From Marinobacterium aestuarii (GTDB lineage Bacteria > Pseudomonadota > Gammaproteobacteria > Pseudomonadales > Balneatricaceae), in contig NZ_CP015839.1 of the NCBI RefSeq assembly GCF_001651805.1, positions 62,001 to 126,000 of the forward strand: DNA of 64,000 nt, in the 5' to 3' direction. Below the pieces are notes generated by a model, which ran no database searches, was not told where the DNA came from, and saw only the letters and a program-made list of their open reading frames with translations. Shown piece after piece: positions 17,018 through 27,103 of this stretch. The translations under genes and the position numbers were made by a program. The stretch's first letter is position 1; the number at the start of each line of letters is the position of its first letter.

Positions 17018-17932
17018 ATGACGCTCACAGAGCTGCGCTACATCGTTACCCTCGCCCGGGAACAGCATTTCGGCCATGCCGCCGAACGCTGCTTTGTAAG
17101 TCAGCCAACGCTGTCCATCGCCGTCAAAAAACTGGAAGAGGAGCTGGGCATTGCCCTGTTCGAGCGCAGCAAGAACTCGGTGCGCGTGACGCCCACGGGT
17201 GAGCGTATCGTGCAGCAGGCGCAGAAGGTGCTGGAGCAGGCCGATACCATCAAGGATCTGGCCCAGCAGGGCAAGGATCAGCTGTGCAGCCCGCTGCGGG
17301 TGGGCGCAATCTATACCATAGGGCCTTACCTGTTTCCCCATCTGGTGCCGGAAGTACAGCGCCTGGCGCCGCAGATGCCGCTCTATATCGAAGAGAATTT
17401 CACCGAGACTCTGCGCGGCAAGATTCGCAATGGCGACCTGGATGCGATCATAGTCGCGTTGCCGTTCAGTGAGCCCGATGTGCTGACGCGCCCGCTCTAT
17501 GATGAGCCTTTCATGATGCTGTTGCCGCGCAAGCACCCCTGGGCAAGCCAGGAAACTATCGATAGCCAGCGGCTGGATGAAACCGAGTTGCTGATGCTGG
17601 GGGAAGGTCACTGTTTCCGCGACCATGTGCTGGAATCCTGCCCCACCCTGTCTCAGGCCATGCATCAGCGGCACCAGCTCACCGAAGGCAGCTCGCTGGA
17701 AACCATCCGCATGATGGTGGCGTCGGGGCTGGGCACCAGCGTCTTGCCGCAGTCGGCGGTGCAGGGCCATTACCAGTCCGATCTTGTCGTCGTGCGCCCA
17801 TTTCAGATGCCCCAGCCCATGCGCACCGTGGCGATCGCCTGGCGTGCCAGTTTCCCCCGGCCCAAGGCGATTGATGTGCTGATCGAGTCCCTGAGCCGCT
17901 GTCAGCTGGCGTCGTCGGACGAGTCTGCATGA
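17018..17932 (+). CDS. oxyR: Hydrogen-peroxide-sensing LysR-type regulator OxyR
   Basis: A 304-residue LysR-family regulator. The N-terminal helix-turn-helix includes HFGHAAERCFVSQPTLSIAVKK, which matches OxyR closely. The redox pair is present: Cys199 in GEGHCFRDH and Cys208 nine residues later (VLESC), the exact positions known in E. coli OxyR. It activates catalase, peroxidase and related genes when the disulfide forms. It overlaps recG by four bases, the same oxyR-recG arrangement seen in Pseudomonas. AAAGGA precedes the ATG. Confidence 0.97.
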   Translation: MTLTELRYIVTLAREQHFGHAAERCFVSQPTLSIAVKKLEEELGIALFERSKNSVRVTPTGERIVQQAQKVLEQADTIKDLAQQGKDQLCSPLRVGAIYTIGPYLFPHLVPEVQRLAPQMPLYIEENFTETLRGKIRNGDLDAIIVALPFSEPDVLTRPLYDEPFMMLLPRKHPWASQETIDSQRLDETELLMLGEGHCFRDHVLESCPTLSQAMHQRHQLTEGSSLETIRMMVASGLGTSVLPQSAVQGHYQSDLVVVRPFQMPQPMRTVAIAWRASFPRPKAIDVLIESLSRCQLASSDESA

Positions 17933-20007
17933 CAGAGCTGCTGTCGGATCTGCCGGTCACCCGGCTCAAGGGTGTGGGGGCGGCGCTGGAACTCAAGCTT
18001 GAGCGTCTGGGGCTGCATACCCTGCAGGATCTGCTGTTTCATCTGCCGCTGCGGTATCAGGACCGTACCCGGGTGGTGCCCATGGGCGCGCTGCGCCCCG
18101 GGGATGAATGCGTCGTCACCGGCGAAATCAAGGTGGCGGATTTGATGCAGGGCCGGCGCCGGGCGCTGCTGTGCCGCATGCAGGATGGTACCGGCACTAT
18201 CAGCCTGCGTTTTTTTCACTTCAGCGCGGCGCAGAAAAACCAGCTGCTGCCCGGGGTTCGGCTGCGCTGTTTTGGTGAAGTGCGACCCGGGCCCGGCGGG
18301 CTTGAAATGGTGCATCCCGAGTACAGCCGCATCGATGGGGATGGCGCGGTATCTGTGGACAGCACCCTGACGCCGGTGTATCCGGCCACCGAAGGCCTGC
18401 ACCAGACGCGGCTGCGCAGCCTGGTGACCCTGGCCATGCAATATTTGCAGCCCGGCACCCTGCCCGACCTGCTGCCTGAAACATTGCGCCGCCAATGGAA
18501 GCTGCCAGGGCTGGATGACTCCATCCGCTACCTGCATCAGCCGCCGGTGGATGCCAACCAGGACCTGTTGCTTGAAGGTCGGCACCCCAGCCAGCGTCGC
18601 CTCGCCTTTGAAGAGCTGCTGGCCCACCATCTGACCCTGCTGAATCTGCGCCAGCAGGCGCAACAGCAGGGGGCACCGGCGCTGCCCTATCGGGGTACTC
18701 TGGTGAAGCCGTTTCTGGCCGCCCTGCCGTTTCCCCTGACCGGCGCGCAGCAGCGGGTGTGCAACGATGTTGCCAGGGACATGACCAAAACGTTTCCCAT
18801 GCTGCGTCTGATTCAGGGCGATGTTGGCTCCGGCAAAACCGTCGTGGCGGCACTGGCGGCGCTGCAGGCGATGGAAAACGGCGTCCAGGCGGCGATCATG
18901 GCGCCAACCGAAATTCTGGCCGAGCAGCACCGTAACAATTTCACCCAGTGGCTGGAGCCACTGGGTATCGAAGTGGCCTGGCTGGCCGGCAAAGTGAAAG
19001 GCAAGGCGCGGCAGAAGCAGCTGGCGGCCATTCAGGATGGCAGTGCCCGGCTGGTGGTGGGTACGCACGCGCTGTTTCAGGATGAGGTGCAGTTTCAGGA
19101 TCTGGGGCTGGTGGTGGTCGATGAACAGCACCGCTTCGGCGTGCATCAGCGTCTCAGCCTGCGTGAAAAGGGGCGCAACGGCGAACGCGCGCCCCATCAG
19201 CTGATCATGACGGCAACGCCCATCCCCCGCACCCTGACCATGAGCGCCTACGCGGATCTGGACTGCTCCGTCATCGATGAACTGCCGCCGGGGCGCACAC
19301 CGGTGAACACGGTGGTGATCGCCGACGGTCGCCGTCAGGAAGTGGTGCAGCGGGTAAGTCTGGCCTGCGCCGAGGGGCGTCAGGCCTACTGGGTCTGCAC
19401 CCTGATCGATGAATCCGAGGCGCTGCAGTGCCAGGCCGCCGAGGTGACCTGTGAAAACCTGCGCGAAGCCCTGCCGGATCTGCGTATCGGCCTGGTGCAC
19501 GGGCGCATGAAGGCGACTGAAAAGGCCAGCGTCATGGCGCAGTTCAAGGCCGCCGAACTGGATCTGCTGGTGGCCACGACTGTGATCGAGGTTGGTGTTG
19601 ATGTGCCCAATGCCAGCCTGATGATTATTGAGAACCCGGAGCGCCTGGGCCTGGCGCAGTTGCACCAGCTGCGTGGGCGGGTCGGGCGCGGCAGCCAGGA
19701 GAGCTTCTGCGTGCTCATGTACCAGGCGCCGCTGTCCAAACAGGGCCGCGAGCGCCTGGCGGTCATGCGCGAAACCACCGATGGCTTTCGCATCGCCGAA
19801 AAGGATCTTGAACTGCGCGGCCCGGGCGAGGTGCTGGGGACGCGTCAGACCGGCATGATGCAGTTTCGCATTGCTGACCTGAACCGTGACGCCGACCTGC
19901 TGCCGGGGGTGCGCGAGGTTGCACTGCAGATTCAGCAGGATGCCTCGCTCGGCAGCGCCGTGATCCGGCGCTGGCTGGGTCAGGGTGGGGAATACGGCCA
20001 CGTCTGA
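17929..20007 (+). CDS. recG: ATP-dependent DNA helicase RecG
   Basis: RecG reverses stalled replication forks and migrates Holliday junctions. The 692-residue length is standard. The wedge/OB domain at the N-terminus starts LPVTRLKGVGAALELKLERLG. The helicase core has Walker A in QGDVGSGKTVVAALAAL near residue 300, a DEQH box in VVVDEQHRFGVHQR, motif III in LIMTATPIPRTL, and motif VI in GRVGRGSQESFC. The start overlaps the oxyR stop, so translation is probably coupled. Confidence 0.98.
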   Translation: MTELLSDLPVTRLKGVGAALELKLERLGLHTLQDLLFHLPLRYQDRTRVVPMGALRPGDECVVTGEIKVADLMQGRRRALLCRMQDGTGTISLRFFHFSAAQKNQLLPGVRLRCFGEVRPGPGGLEMVHPEYSRIDGDGAVSVDSTLTPVYPATEGLHQTRLRSLVTLAMQYLQPGTLPDLLPETLRRQWKLPGLDDSIRYLHQPPVDANQDLLLEGRHPSQRRLAFEELLAHHLTLLNLRQQAQQQGAPALPYRGTLVKPFLAALPFPLTGAQQRVCNDVARDMTKTFPMLRLIQGDVGSGKTVVAALAALQAMENGVQAAIMAPTEILAEQHRNNFTQWLEPLGIEVAWLAGKVKGKARQKQLAAIQDGSARLVVGTHALFQDEVQFQDLGLVVVDEQHRFGVHQRLSLREKGRNGERAPHQLIMTATPIPRTLTMSAYADLDCSVIDELPPGRTPVNTVVIADGRRQEVVQRVSLACAEGRQAYWVCTLIDESEALQCQAAEVTCENLREALPDLRIGLVHGRMKATEKASVMAQFKAAELDLLVATTVIEVGVDVPNASLMIIENPERLGLAQLHQLRGRVGRGSQESFCVLMYQAPLSKQGRERLAVMRETTDGFRIAEKDLELRGPGEVLGTRQTGMMQFRIADLNRDADLLPGVREVALQIQQDASLGSAVIRRWLGQGGEYGHV

Positions 20008-20081
20008 GTCTGGCTGCAGCGGCAGACAATTCAAAGCCGCGGGCTGCTAAACTGATCAGCAGAAACATGCAGTGAGTGACC

Positions 20082-21059
20082 ATGAACAATCCACCTTCCC
20101 TCGCCCGCGCCGGGCTCAGGCTCGAGCAGCCATCGCTGGATCTGTTGCCGCTGGATCTTGGCGCCTATAGGCGCGGCAACACCGGTGTCGATTATTGCCA
20201 CCGCTTCGAGTCTGGCCGCAGTGGGCCTGATGTCGTCGTCATAGGTCTGACCCATGGCAACGAGTTCTGTGGCGCCCATGCGCTCTGTGAACTGCTGGAG
20301 CAGGATGTGCGACCGCTGCGTGGCAGTCTGACGCTGATGTTCAACAATGTGGCGGCCTACCAGCGGTTTGATCCGCAGCGCCCCTATGCCAGCCGCTGCG
20401 TGGATGAAGACGGCAACAGGGTCTGGCTGCCGGCGCGACTCAAACACCCTGACAGCGAGGAAAGCCGCCGCGCCGTCCGCCTGGCGCCACTGCTGCACGA
20501 AGCCGATCTGGTGCTGGACCTGCATTCCACCAGCAATCCGGTGGCGCCTATGCTGATCTACCCCGAGCTGCCCGACTGCAGTGCTTTGGTCGCAACCCTG
20601 GACTTTCCCTTTGCGCAGCTGCTCTACAACCTCGGCGGCTATCACCCCGGCATGCTGGTTTCCTATGCCATGCAGCACGGCCGCAAGGGTTGTCATGGTC
20701 TGGTGGCCGAGTGCGGCTCACACTTTGAACTCGAAAGTGCCCAGCAGGCACATGCGATAACGCGCCGAGTGCTGTATCGTGCCGGCCTGCTGCAGCAGGA
20801 CGCCCTGATACCGCCCTGGGGCTACGAGCCCAACCACAGCGCCGGGCACTACCGGATTCGGCAAGTCATAGAGGCGCGCACCGAGCACTTTAGCTTCAGC
20901 CAGCCGTACCGGGGGTTTGAGCGTATCGCGCGGGGCGACGTCTATGCACAGGATAGAGGTCCGCTGACGGCACCTTTCGATAACTGCACGTTGATCATGC
21001 CCGCACGCATTCCGGTGTGCGGTGCTGAAGCCGTGACCTTAGCCGAGTTTCTGGGATGA
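20082..21059 (+). CDS. AstE/AspA-family zinc carboxypeptidase-like hydrolase
   Basis: A 325-residue M14-type metallohydrolase of the succinylglutamate desuccinylase/aspartoacylase group. Zinc ligands are visible: His and Glu in GLTHGNEFCGAHAL near residue 60 and His in DLHSTSNPVAP near residue 150. A catalytic Glu is likely in GLVAECGSHFE. The N-acyl amino acid it cleaves is unknown. It is not next to the ast genes at 60-62 kb, so I do not call it AstE. GTG at 20076 is an alternative start. It overlaps the DUF501 gene by four bases. Confidence 0.8.
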   Translation: MNNPPSLARAGLRLEQPSLDLLPLDLGAYRRGNTGVDYCHRFESGRSGPDVVVIGLTHGNEFCGAHALCELLEQDVRPLRGSLTLMFNNVAAYQRFDPQRPYASRCVDEDGNRVWLPARLKHPDSEESRRAVRLAPLLHEADLVLDLHSTSNPVAPMLIYPELPDCSALVATLDFPFAQLLYNLGGYHPGMLVSYAMQHGRKGCHGLVAECGSHFELESAQQAHAITRRVLYRAGLLQQDALIPPWGYEPNHSAGHYRIRQVIEARTEHFSFSQPYRGFERIARGDVYAQDRGPLTAPFDNCTLIMPARIPVCGAEAVTLAEFLG

Positions 21060-21571
21060 TAACGACATTGACGCCAACACAGCTGGACATGATTGCCCGC
21101 CAGTTAGGGCGCGAGCCGCGCGGCCTGGTGGGCATTGCCCATCAGACGGCCGATGGCATTCCCACGGTGCTGCAAATTCGCTCCCTGGTGGACAATCGCC
21201 CCTTTCCGACCCTGTTCTGGCTGTGTTCAAAGGATCTGTACCGCGCCATTGCCGAGATCGAGACCTCGGGCTGGGTGAAGCAGATTGAGCTGGAGATACA
21301 GCAGGATGAAACCCTGCGTGAAGCCTTTCGGCAGAACCATGTCAGCTATGTGGCACAGCGCTGGCAGCTGATGCATCCGCAGGATCGGGAGCAGATCGAG
21401 CAGCTGGGCTTTACCCGCCTGTTCGAGCAGTACGGTATTGGTGGTATTTCGCAGTGGGACAAGGTGCGCTGCCTGCATATGCAGTACGCCCATCATCTGT
21501 GTGGCGAGAATGTCATCGGCCAGCGCATGGATGCGGAATTCGGTCTGCAGAGCCTGAAAATCCGCATCTGA
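21056..21571 (+). CDS. DUF501 family protein
   Basis: A 171-residue soluble protein with the DUF501 features: an N-terminal QLGREPRGLVGIAHQ, a central PFPTLFWLCSKDLYRAIAEIE near residue 48, and a C-terminal CLHMQYAHHLCGENVIG that carries conserved His and Cys residues. DUF501 proteins have no established function; they are often found near ppx/gppA or cell-division genes in other bacteria. Translational coupling with the preceding hydrolase gene (ATGA overlap) suggests related expression. A bidirectional terminator follows. Confidence 0.85.
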   Translation: MITTLTPTQLDMIARQLGREPRGLVGIAHQTADGIPTVLQIRSLVDNRPFPTLFWLCSKDLYRAIAEIETSGWVKQIELEIQQDETLREAFRQNHVSYVAQRWQLMHPQDREQIEQLGFTRLFEQYGIGGISQWDKVRCLHMQYAHHLCGENVIGQRMDAEFGLQSLKIRI

Positions 21572-21601
21572 GCGGGGACTGTCGAGGCGAACAGCAGCCA
21601 T

Positions 21602-21640
21602 AAAAAATCCGCAAGCCACTGCGTGCTTTGCGGATTTTTT
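21602..21640. terminator. Bidirectional terminator between DUF501 and ferredoxin genes
   Basis: AAAAAATCCGCAAG pairs, with a small internal mismatch, with CTTTGCGGATTTTTT. The A run and T run on both sides allow termination of both convergent genes. Confidence 0.85.
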
Positions 21641-21711
21641 GTTGCCTTGTCAGCAGGTTATCAGTTCCTTGCGGAGTGATCCAACCGGCTTTCAGGCCGC
21701 GTGCCTATGGC

Positions 21712-21966
<255 letters not shown>

Positions 21967-21996
21967 CTACCTCACTCACTGCGTAAATAAGAAACG

Positions 21997-22605
<609 letters not shown>

Positions 22606-22641
22606 TTATATTCTATATGGGCATATGGTGAAGAGGTTTAA

Positions 22642-23892
22642 ATGAAGCACAAAATGTCGCGGGTCTGGGGCCGGATGATACTTCCGGTATCGTTACTGCT
22701 GCTGTCAGGCTGTATGTCTCTGCAGGCGGTCGACGCGGGTCTTTACAATGTGGTGGGTGCGGTCAGTGAGCAGGACAGGGTTACCGGTGAGCGCAGCCTC
22801 TCGCTCGCCGGGCGCAGTGCGCAGATTCGCCAGGGCAACGCTGCGGTCGAGCAGCTGCTGCGTGCGGAAAGCAAAATCAACGAGCAGCTGGATGAGGTCC
22901 AGTACGCGCGCCTGACGCGTCTGTTTGATCGGGTGCAGCGCATCAGTCATCTCAAGTCCGAACGCTGGCAGCCAGTCCTGATTGATCGCCCGGACTTCAA
23001 CGCCTTTACCACTGGCGGCACCTATATAGTGGTGCACCTGGGGCTGATGCAGCAGCTGCAGGATGACGATGAGCTGGCGGCGGTGATTGCCCATGAGGTG
23101 GCGCACACAGTGGCCAATCATGCGTTTGAGAGCCAGGGTTTCCAGACACTGGCGACCTTGACGGGCTCGAATTCTGCGGCCCGCAATGGCTATCAGGCGG
23201 CCTTTACCCATGAAAATGAACGTGAAGCGGATCGTATTGCGGTGCTCTATGCCGCCCTGGCCGGTTTTGATCCCACGGCCGCCAGTCGCATCTGGGCGCG
23301 GCAGTACCGTGAAGAGGGCAATGCCGGCGGGCTCTTCTTCCACACCCACCCGGTAAACCGCGAACGGGCCGAGGAAACGGCGGCAACGGCGCGCCTGGTA
23401 CAGGGTTATTACCGCAAGGGCCAGGAGAACCCGGACGCTGCAGCCCTGCTGGAGAGCAATGTCCTCTGGCAGAAGCGCAACGATACGATGGCCGCCGGCC
23501 AGGGTGGCGGCGTTGCCGCGCTGCTGGGCACGACAGTGGGCTCCTATGTGAAGCATCAGGGCGTCAAGCAGGAAGAGTCCCGCCAGTCGCAGCAGCAGGC
23601 GCGTCTGGCCGCGTTTATGCAGCAGATGCAGCCCCTGGGTGAAACCGTGATTGATCAGAACAGCTGGCAGGTGCGCTGGCGTTACAGTGGCCAGAGTGCG
23701 CTGGATAATCTGGTGATGGGCGTGCTGATCAAGGATCAGGAGGGCAAGGTGCAGCGCTATATCGCTCAGGTCCCGGGCACTGTGCAGCCCGGACAGGCGT
23801 TCGAGGCGAAGTTCCGTTCGCCGCAGCTGAACGTCGGGGCCTTTGCATCTATGCAGCTCAAATACTATGTGGATGACGCCAGCCCACGTTAG
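22642..23892 (+). CDS. M48 family zinc metalloprotease lipoprotein
   Basis: A 416-residue lipoprotein. The signal peptide ends in a lipobox (LLLLSGCMSLQ), so it is probably tethered to a membrane facing the periplasm. The zinc-protease motif HEVAH lies in AVIAHEVAHTVANHAF near residue 151, and the third ligand Glu is in NEREADRIAVLYAALAGFDP. This fits the YggG/LoiP or BepA-like group that degrades damaged envelope proteins. The C-terminal 130 residues (YcfL-like in feel: DNLVMGVLIKDQEGKVQRYI) may be an extra beta domain, which is unusual. The upstream 60 bases are very AT rich and may hold the promoter; GAAGAGG precedes the ATG. Confidence 0.88.
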   Translation: MKHKMSRVWGRMILPVSLLLLSGCMSLQAVDAGLYNVVGAVSEQDRVTGERSLSLAGRSAQIRQGNAAVEQLLRAESKINEQLDEVQYARLTRLFDRVQRISHLKSERWQPVLIDRPDFNAFTTGGTYIVVHLGLMQQLQDDDELAAVIAHEVAHTVANHAFESQGFQTLATLTGSNSAARNGYQAAFTHENEREADRIAVLYAALAGFDPTAASRIWARQYREEGNAGGLFFHTHPVNRERAEETAATARLVQGYYRKGQENPDAAALLESNVLWQKRNDTMAAGQGGGVAALLGTTVGSYVKHQGVKQEESRQSQQQARLAAFMQQMQPLGETVIDQNSWQVRWRYSGQSALDNLVMGVLIKDQEGKVQRYIAQVPGTVQPGQAFEAKFRSPQLNVGAFASMQLKYYVDDASPR

Positions 23893-23932
23893 CCCCCCGC
23901 CATAATGATTGCCGGGTATCACCCGCTCTCCC

Positions 23933-23968
23933 GCCCCGCACTGAGCCTGTCTGTGCGGGGCTTTTTTC
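23933..23968 (+). terminator. Rho-independent terminator after the M48 protease gene
   Basis: GCCCCGCAC pairs perfectly with GTGCGGGGC across an eleven-base loop and is followed by a T run. Confidence 0.93.
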
Positions 23969-24118
23969 TGACATTGCACTCTAAACGTATAGCCAGTATC
24001 CACCTTTGCGCCTGATTGTCGCGGCCTCTGTCACCCTAGTGTCATCTATCCGCGATACATTGAGCTGCACATGTAAGGCCCGTGTCGGGCTTTTGCGTAT
24101 TCAGGGACTGGAAGGCGA

Positions 24119-24730
24119 ATGGCAAGGCGCACCCCGCAGGAAGCAGAACAAACCCGACAGGCGTTGCTGATGGCGGCACTGGAGGTTTTCAGTCAGCGAG
24201 GCGCAGCCACGGCAACGCTCAAGGATGTGGCGACCCATGCCGGCGTGACCCACGGGGCCCTGTACTGGCATTTCAAAAATCGTGACGCCCTGCTGGAGGC
24301 GCTGTTTCAGCGGGTTTCACTCCCCTTTGACCGGCATTATCTTGAGCAGCTGCAGGCGTCGCGGCAGCAGGCACTGAATGCCCTGGAGGGCTACCTGCTG
24401 GGGTTGTTGCGGGAAATTACCGGGGATGCACAGGCGCAGCAGGTTTATCAGCTGTTTTATGCCGGCAATGACAGCTGCGCCGGCGTTGCCGCATTGGCGC
24501 AGCAACGTCAGCGGGCGCTGAATCAGGGCGTGGGGCATATCCACTATTTTCTCAAGCAGGCACGCAAGCAGCAGCTGGTCGGGCTGAAAAAATCCCAGCT
24601 CGAACCCATGGCCAAATCCATCTGCTGTCTGCTATTGGGGGTGGTGCAGTCGCTGTTGCTGGCACCAGAGCTGTTTTCCTGCCGTGAGCAGGGTTCGCTC
24701 TTGGTGCGCAGCTGTTTGCGCGGCCTCTAA
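24119..24730 (+). CDS. TetR/AcrR-family transcriptional regulator
   Basis: A 203-residue regulator. The helix-turn-helix is clear: ALLMAALEVFSQRGAATATL, then KDVATHAGVTHGALYWHFKN. It resembles AcrR/TtgR/NalC-type repressors of RND pumps in this segment (GVTHGALYWHF is very typical). No efflux genes are adjacent; the RND pair in this window lies 20 kb away, so any link to it is speculative. The C-terminal ligand domain has a Cys pair (SICCLLLG). It stands as a single gene between two unrelated operons. Confidence 0.87.
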   Translation: MARRTPQEAEQTRQALLMAALEVFSQRGAATATLKDVATHAGVTHGALYWHFKNRDALLEALFQRVSLPFDRHYLEQLQASRQQALNALEGYLLGLLREITGDAQAQQVYQLFYAGNDSCAGVAALAQQRQRALNQGVGHIHYFLKQARKQQLVGLKKSQLEPMAKSICCLLLGVVQSLLLAPELFSCREQGSLLVRSCLRGL

Positions 24731-24766
24731 TCAGACGGTGCCGATCAGGCCGCGCGGGCGCGAGTG

Positions 24767-25414
24767 TCAGCCAGGGTCTGTATCGGTGCCTGGATCGCGG
24801 ATATAAAGACTGTAGCTAACCTTGCCTGCGGTTTTGCTGCGCAGCTGGCGCCAGTTGTCCGGCAGTAGCGGTGTGCCAAGCGCGGATTCCGATTCGATGT
24901 AGATCAGCGCCTGGCTGGCCAGCAGGTTGCGGGACTCCAGCAGTTCGCAGGCCTGGGGCAGCAGATCACAGTTAAATGGCGGATCCAGAAACACCAGGTC
25001 ATAGCCGGGGGCTGCCCCCAGCTCATGGCGCTGGAGCCAGTCCATGGCGGCGGCTGTCTGTACGTCGGCGTTGTCCGCTTTGAGCAGTTGCAGGTTATCC
25101 CGCAGCTGGCGTACGGCTTGGGTCGCGTTGTCGATAAAGGTCACTGAGCCTGCACCACGGGACAGGGCTTCGAGCCCCAGGGCGCCACTGCCGGCAAACA
25201 GATCCAGACAGCGCGCTCCCTGCACCGACGCCTGCACCCAGTTAAACAGCGTTTCGCGGACGCGGTTGGGCGTGGGGCGCAGGCCGGTCAGGGCCGGGAA
25301 CTTGAGTTTGCGACCGCGCCAGCTGCCGGCAATGATGCGCAGCTCGCCGCTGATGGGCTCGGGTATACGGGGAGACCGGTTTGAATGGGTAGGTTTGGGC
25401 ATGCGCGGCTTCAC
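24767..25414 (-). CDS. rsmD: 16S rRNA (guanine(966)-N(2))-methyltransferase
   Basis: RsmD methylates G966 of 16S rRNA in the assembling small subunit. The 215-residue protein has the SAM-binding motif DLFAGSGALGLEALSRGA near residue 71, the catalytic DPPF motif in DLVFLDPPFNCDLL near residue 140, and the family start LRIIAGSWRGRKLKFP with RPTPNRVRETLFNW. GTG at 25414 overlaps the upstream stop; an ATG at 25402 is an alternative. In Pseudomonas rsmD also follows M16-protease genes and diverges from ftsY, as here. Confidence 0.95.
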   Translation of the reverse strand: MKPRMPKPTHSNRSPRIPEPISGELRIIAGSWRGRKLKFPALTGLRPTPNRVRETLFNWVQASVQGARCLDLFAGSGALGLEALSRGAGSVTFIDNATQAVRQLRDNLQLLKADNADVQTAAAMDWLQRHELGAAPGYDLVFLDPPFNCDLLPQACELLESRNLLASQALIYIESESALGTPLLPDNWRQLRSKTAGKVSYSLYIRDPGTDTDPG

Positions 25415-26733
25415 TGTCCGTTTAAGGTGATAAGAATCTGGGTCTCGGGGGCGAGATAGTGCGCGATTCGCGGGCCAATGTCATCCCCGGGTACGGCCTG
25501 CAGCTGATCCAGAATCGTATCCAGCCGTTGTCCGGTCAGATTATTGAACGCCAGGGTGGTGAGCTGATCCAGCTGGCCCTGGGGGGTCTGCAGCTGTTGG
25601 CGCAGCTGCTGCAACAGCAGCTGGCGGGTGTCATCTATCAGTCCGGCATTAATCACTGCTGTATCAATCACGGGGCTATCAATCAGCTCCATCGCTGTTT
25701 TATCAACGGGAGCCGCTGCTGTCAGCTGCACCTTTTCAGCAAGGGTCTGTGCCCTGGCGGGCTGACCGTCCAGAATCAGTGCCCGGTAACCGCTGTCGCG
25801 GGATTGTTGCCACACCAGCCGGTAGTGCCCTGCTGCATCCGGGCGCAGTTCCAGCGCCCGCTGCAGGCTGCGGATGGCCAGCAAGTGAGCGGCATAATCC
25901 TCGGCATCACGGCCCGGCATGCTGGCCCCCAGCAGGTACATGGCGGGCAGACGGGCATCGCTCAGCTGCAGTTTGAGAGGTTGCACAGGCGCGCTGTTGT
26001 GCTGCTTGGCATGGCGTAAAGGCCTTGAACGCTCTGCGCCAGAGACCCCGTCAAAGTCGTCGGCGCTATTCAGTTTTTCGGCCAGTGGGTCTGCGTCGGG
26101 GCCGCCCAGTATCAGCAAAGGTGCCTGGGCGAACAGCTGGTGGTACTGCTGCAATACATCCGCGGTTGATATAGCGCGGGTCCCGGCCTGCTGAGTTTGT
26201 TGCTGTAACCGTTGTAGCAGCCGGTTCAGCAGTCGTTGTGCCGGGTCCTGACCCTCGAGATAGGCCTGGGCACGGACGCGTGCCAGGGCTGCGGCGGCTG
26301 CGGCAGATTCGGGAGTCTGCTGCAGCGCCTGCAGTACGGCGTTCAGTTCCGGCAGTTTTTCACCGGCCGGCCAACGCAGGTTGATCTGCAGGTGGTCCGA
26401 CAGCGCGGTGACTTGAGTGTCCTGCACCGGTGTGAGCAGAGTCTGGAGCGCGGGCTGGTGCAGGCGCTGTTGCAGCAGCGCGGCCAGTGTCTGTTGCAGA
26501 ACGCGTTGTTCCGGGTCCAGTGCTACTGCAGCGGGTAGCAGCAGGCGCAATTCGTTGTCGGGCCTGTCGGGCTGTTCTATCCAGTAGAGCTGCTGCGTTT
26601 TGCTGTGCCCGATTTCGGGATAGCTGGCAGCTTTGGGCCCAAGGGAGGCAAAGACGATGATCAGTACCGGCAGGATCATGATCAGCGCCTTGAGGTAGAG
26701 CGGATTGAACAGCGGCTTGTGCTCGGTGGCCAT
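25411..26733 (-). CDS. Membrane-anchored, degenerate M16 (pitrilysin)-like protein
   Basis: A 440-residue protein with one N-terminal helix (about residues 15-34) and a large extracytoplasmic part rich in Leu, Gln and Ala. Position (before rsmD, divergent from ftsY) and overall layout match the M16 peptidase genes found there in Pseudomonas. I find no HxxEH zinc motif, so it should be proteolytically inactive. A short Asp/Ile/Thr-rich run near residue 350 (ELIDSPVIDTAVINAGLI) looks like slippage-type sequence. It may act as a partner or chaperone subunit, as inactive M16 proteins do elsewhere. Other identities remain possible. Confidence 0.6.
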   Translation of the reverse strand: MATEHKPLFNPLYLKALIMILPVLIIVFASLGPKAASYPEIGHSKTQQLYWIEQPDRPDNELRLLLPAAVALDPEQRVLQQTLAALLQQRLHQPALQTLLTPVQDTQVTALSDHLQINLRWPAGEKLPELNAVLQALQQTPESAAAAAALARVRAQAYLEGQDPAQRLLNRLLQRLQQQTQQAGTRAISTADVLQQYHQLFAQAPLLILGGPDADPLAEKLNSADDFDGVSGAERSRPLRHAKQHNSAPVQPLKLQLSDARLPAMYLLGASMPGRDAEDYAAHLLAIRSLQRALELRPDAAGHYRLVWQQSRDSGYRALILDGQPARAQTLAEKVQLTAAAPVDKTAMELIDSPVIDTAVINAGLIDDTRQLLLQQLRQQLQTPQGQLDQLTTLAFNNLTGQRLDTILDQLQAVPGDDIGPRIAHYLAPETQILITLNGQ

Positions 26734-26908
26734 GACTGCAGGATTCCGTTTGCGGGTGTCGGTGGCTTGAGTGTTCCAGTATTACTGCAAGTCTCCTGAG
26801 CTCGACAGCACCGCGATCTGTAATGCGCGGGGCTTAATAACTTGCGTGGCGCCTATGATAAGATATTGCGCTCGAAAGTTAAGCCTTTCGCAGGCTTGGA
26901 GCATGTCG

Positions 26909-27040
26909 ATGGAAGCTTTGTTCAGGTGGCTGGTGGAAAACGAGTGGGATTACTCGATCGTTACCTATGCAGGCGGAGCCATATTCACAGTAGCGATGCT
27001 CGCGATATATTTTTACATCAGGGGCGATGACCCGTCCTGA
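26909..27040 (+). CDS. Small membrane protein upstream of ftsY
   Basis: A 43-residue frame: a short amphipathic start (MEALFRWLVENEWDYS), then one helix (about residues 16-35) and DDPS at the end. TTGGAG lies seven bases before the ATG at 26909, while the in-frame ATG at 26903 is too close to it. Protein-like composition and good spacing make it likely to be real, but I know no family. It ends 63 bases before ftsY and may be co-transcribed. Confidence 0.5.
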   Translation: MEALFRWLVENEWDYSIVTYAGGAIFTVAMLAIYFYIRGDDPS

Positions 27041-27103
27041 GGCTTTTCCAGGCTCCCAAATCCGGGTGCTGGCGCCCGTTGTTAGCAGATCTGAGGACAT
27101 TCG

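Noticed and set aside
17902-20034. A 710-codon open frame opposite recG
   Set aside because: It mirrors recG codons in a GC-rich genome; composition (Gln, His, Leu, Arg) is typical of an antisense shadow.
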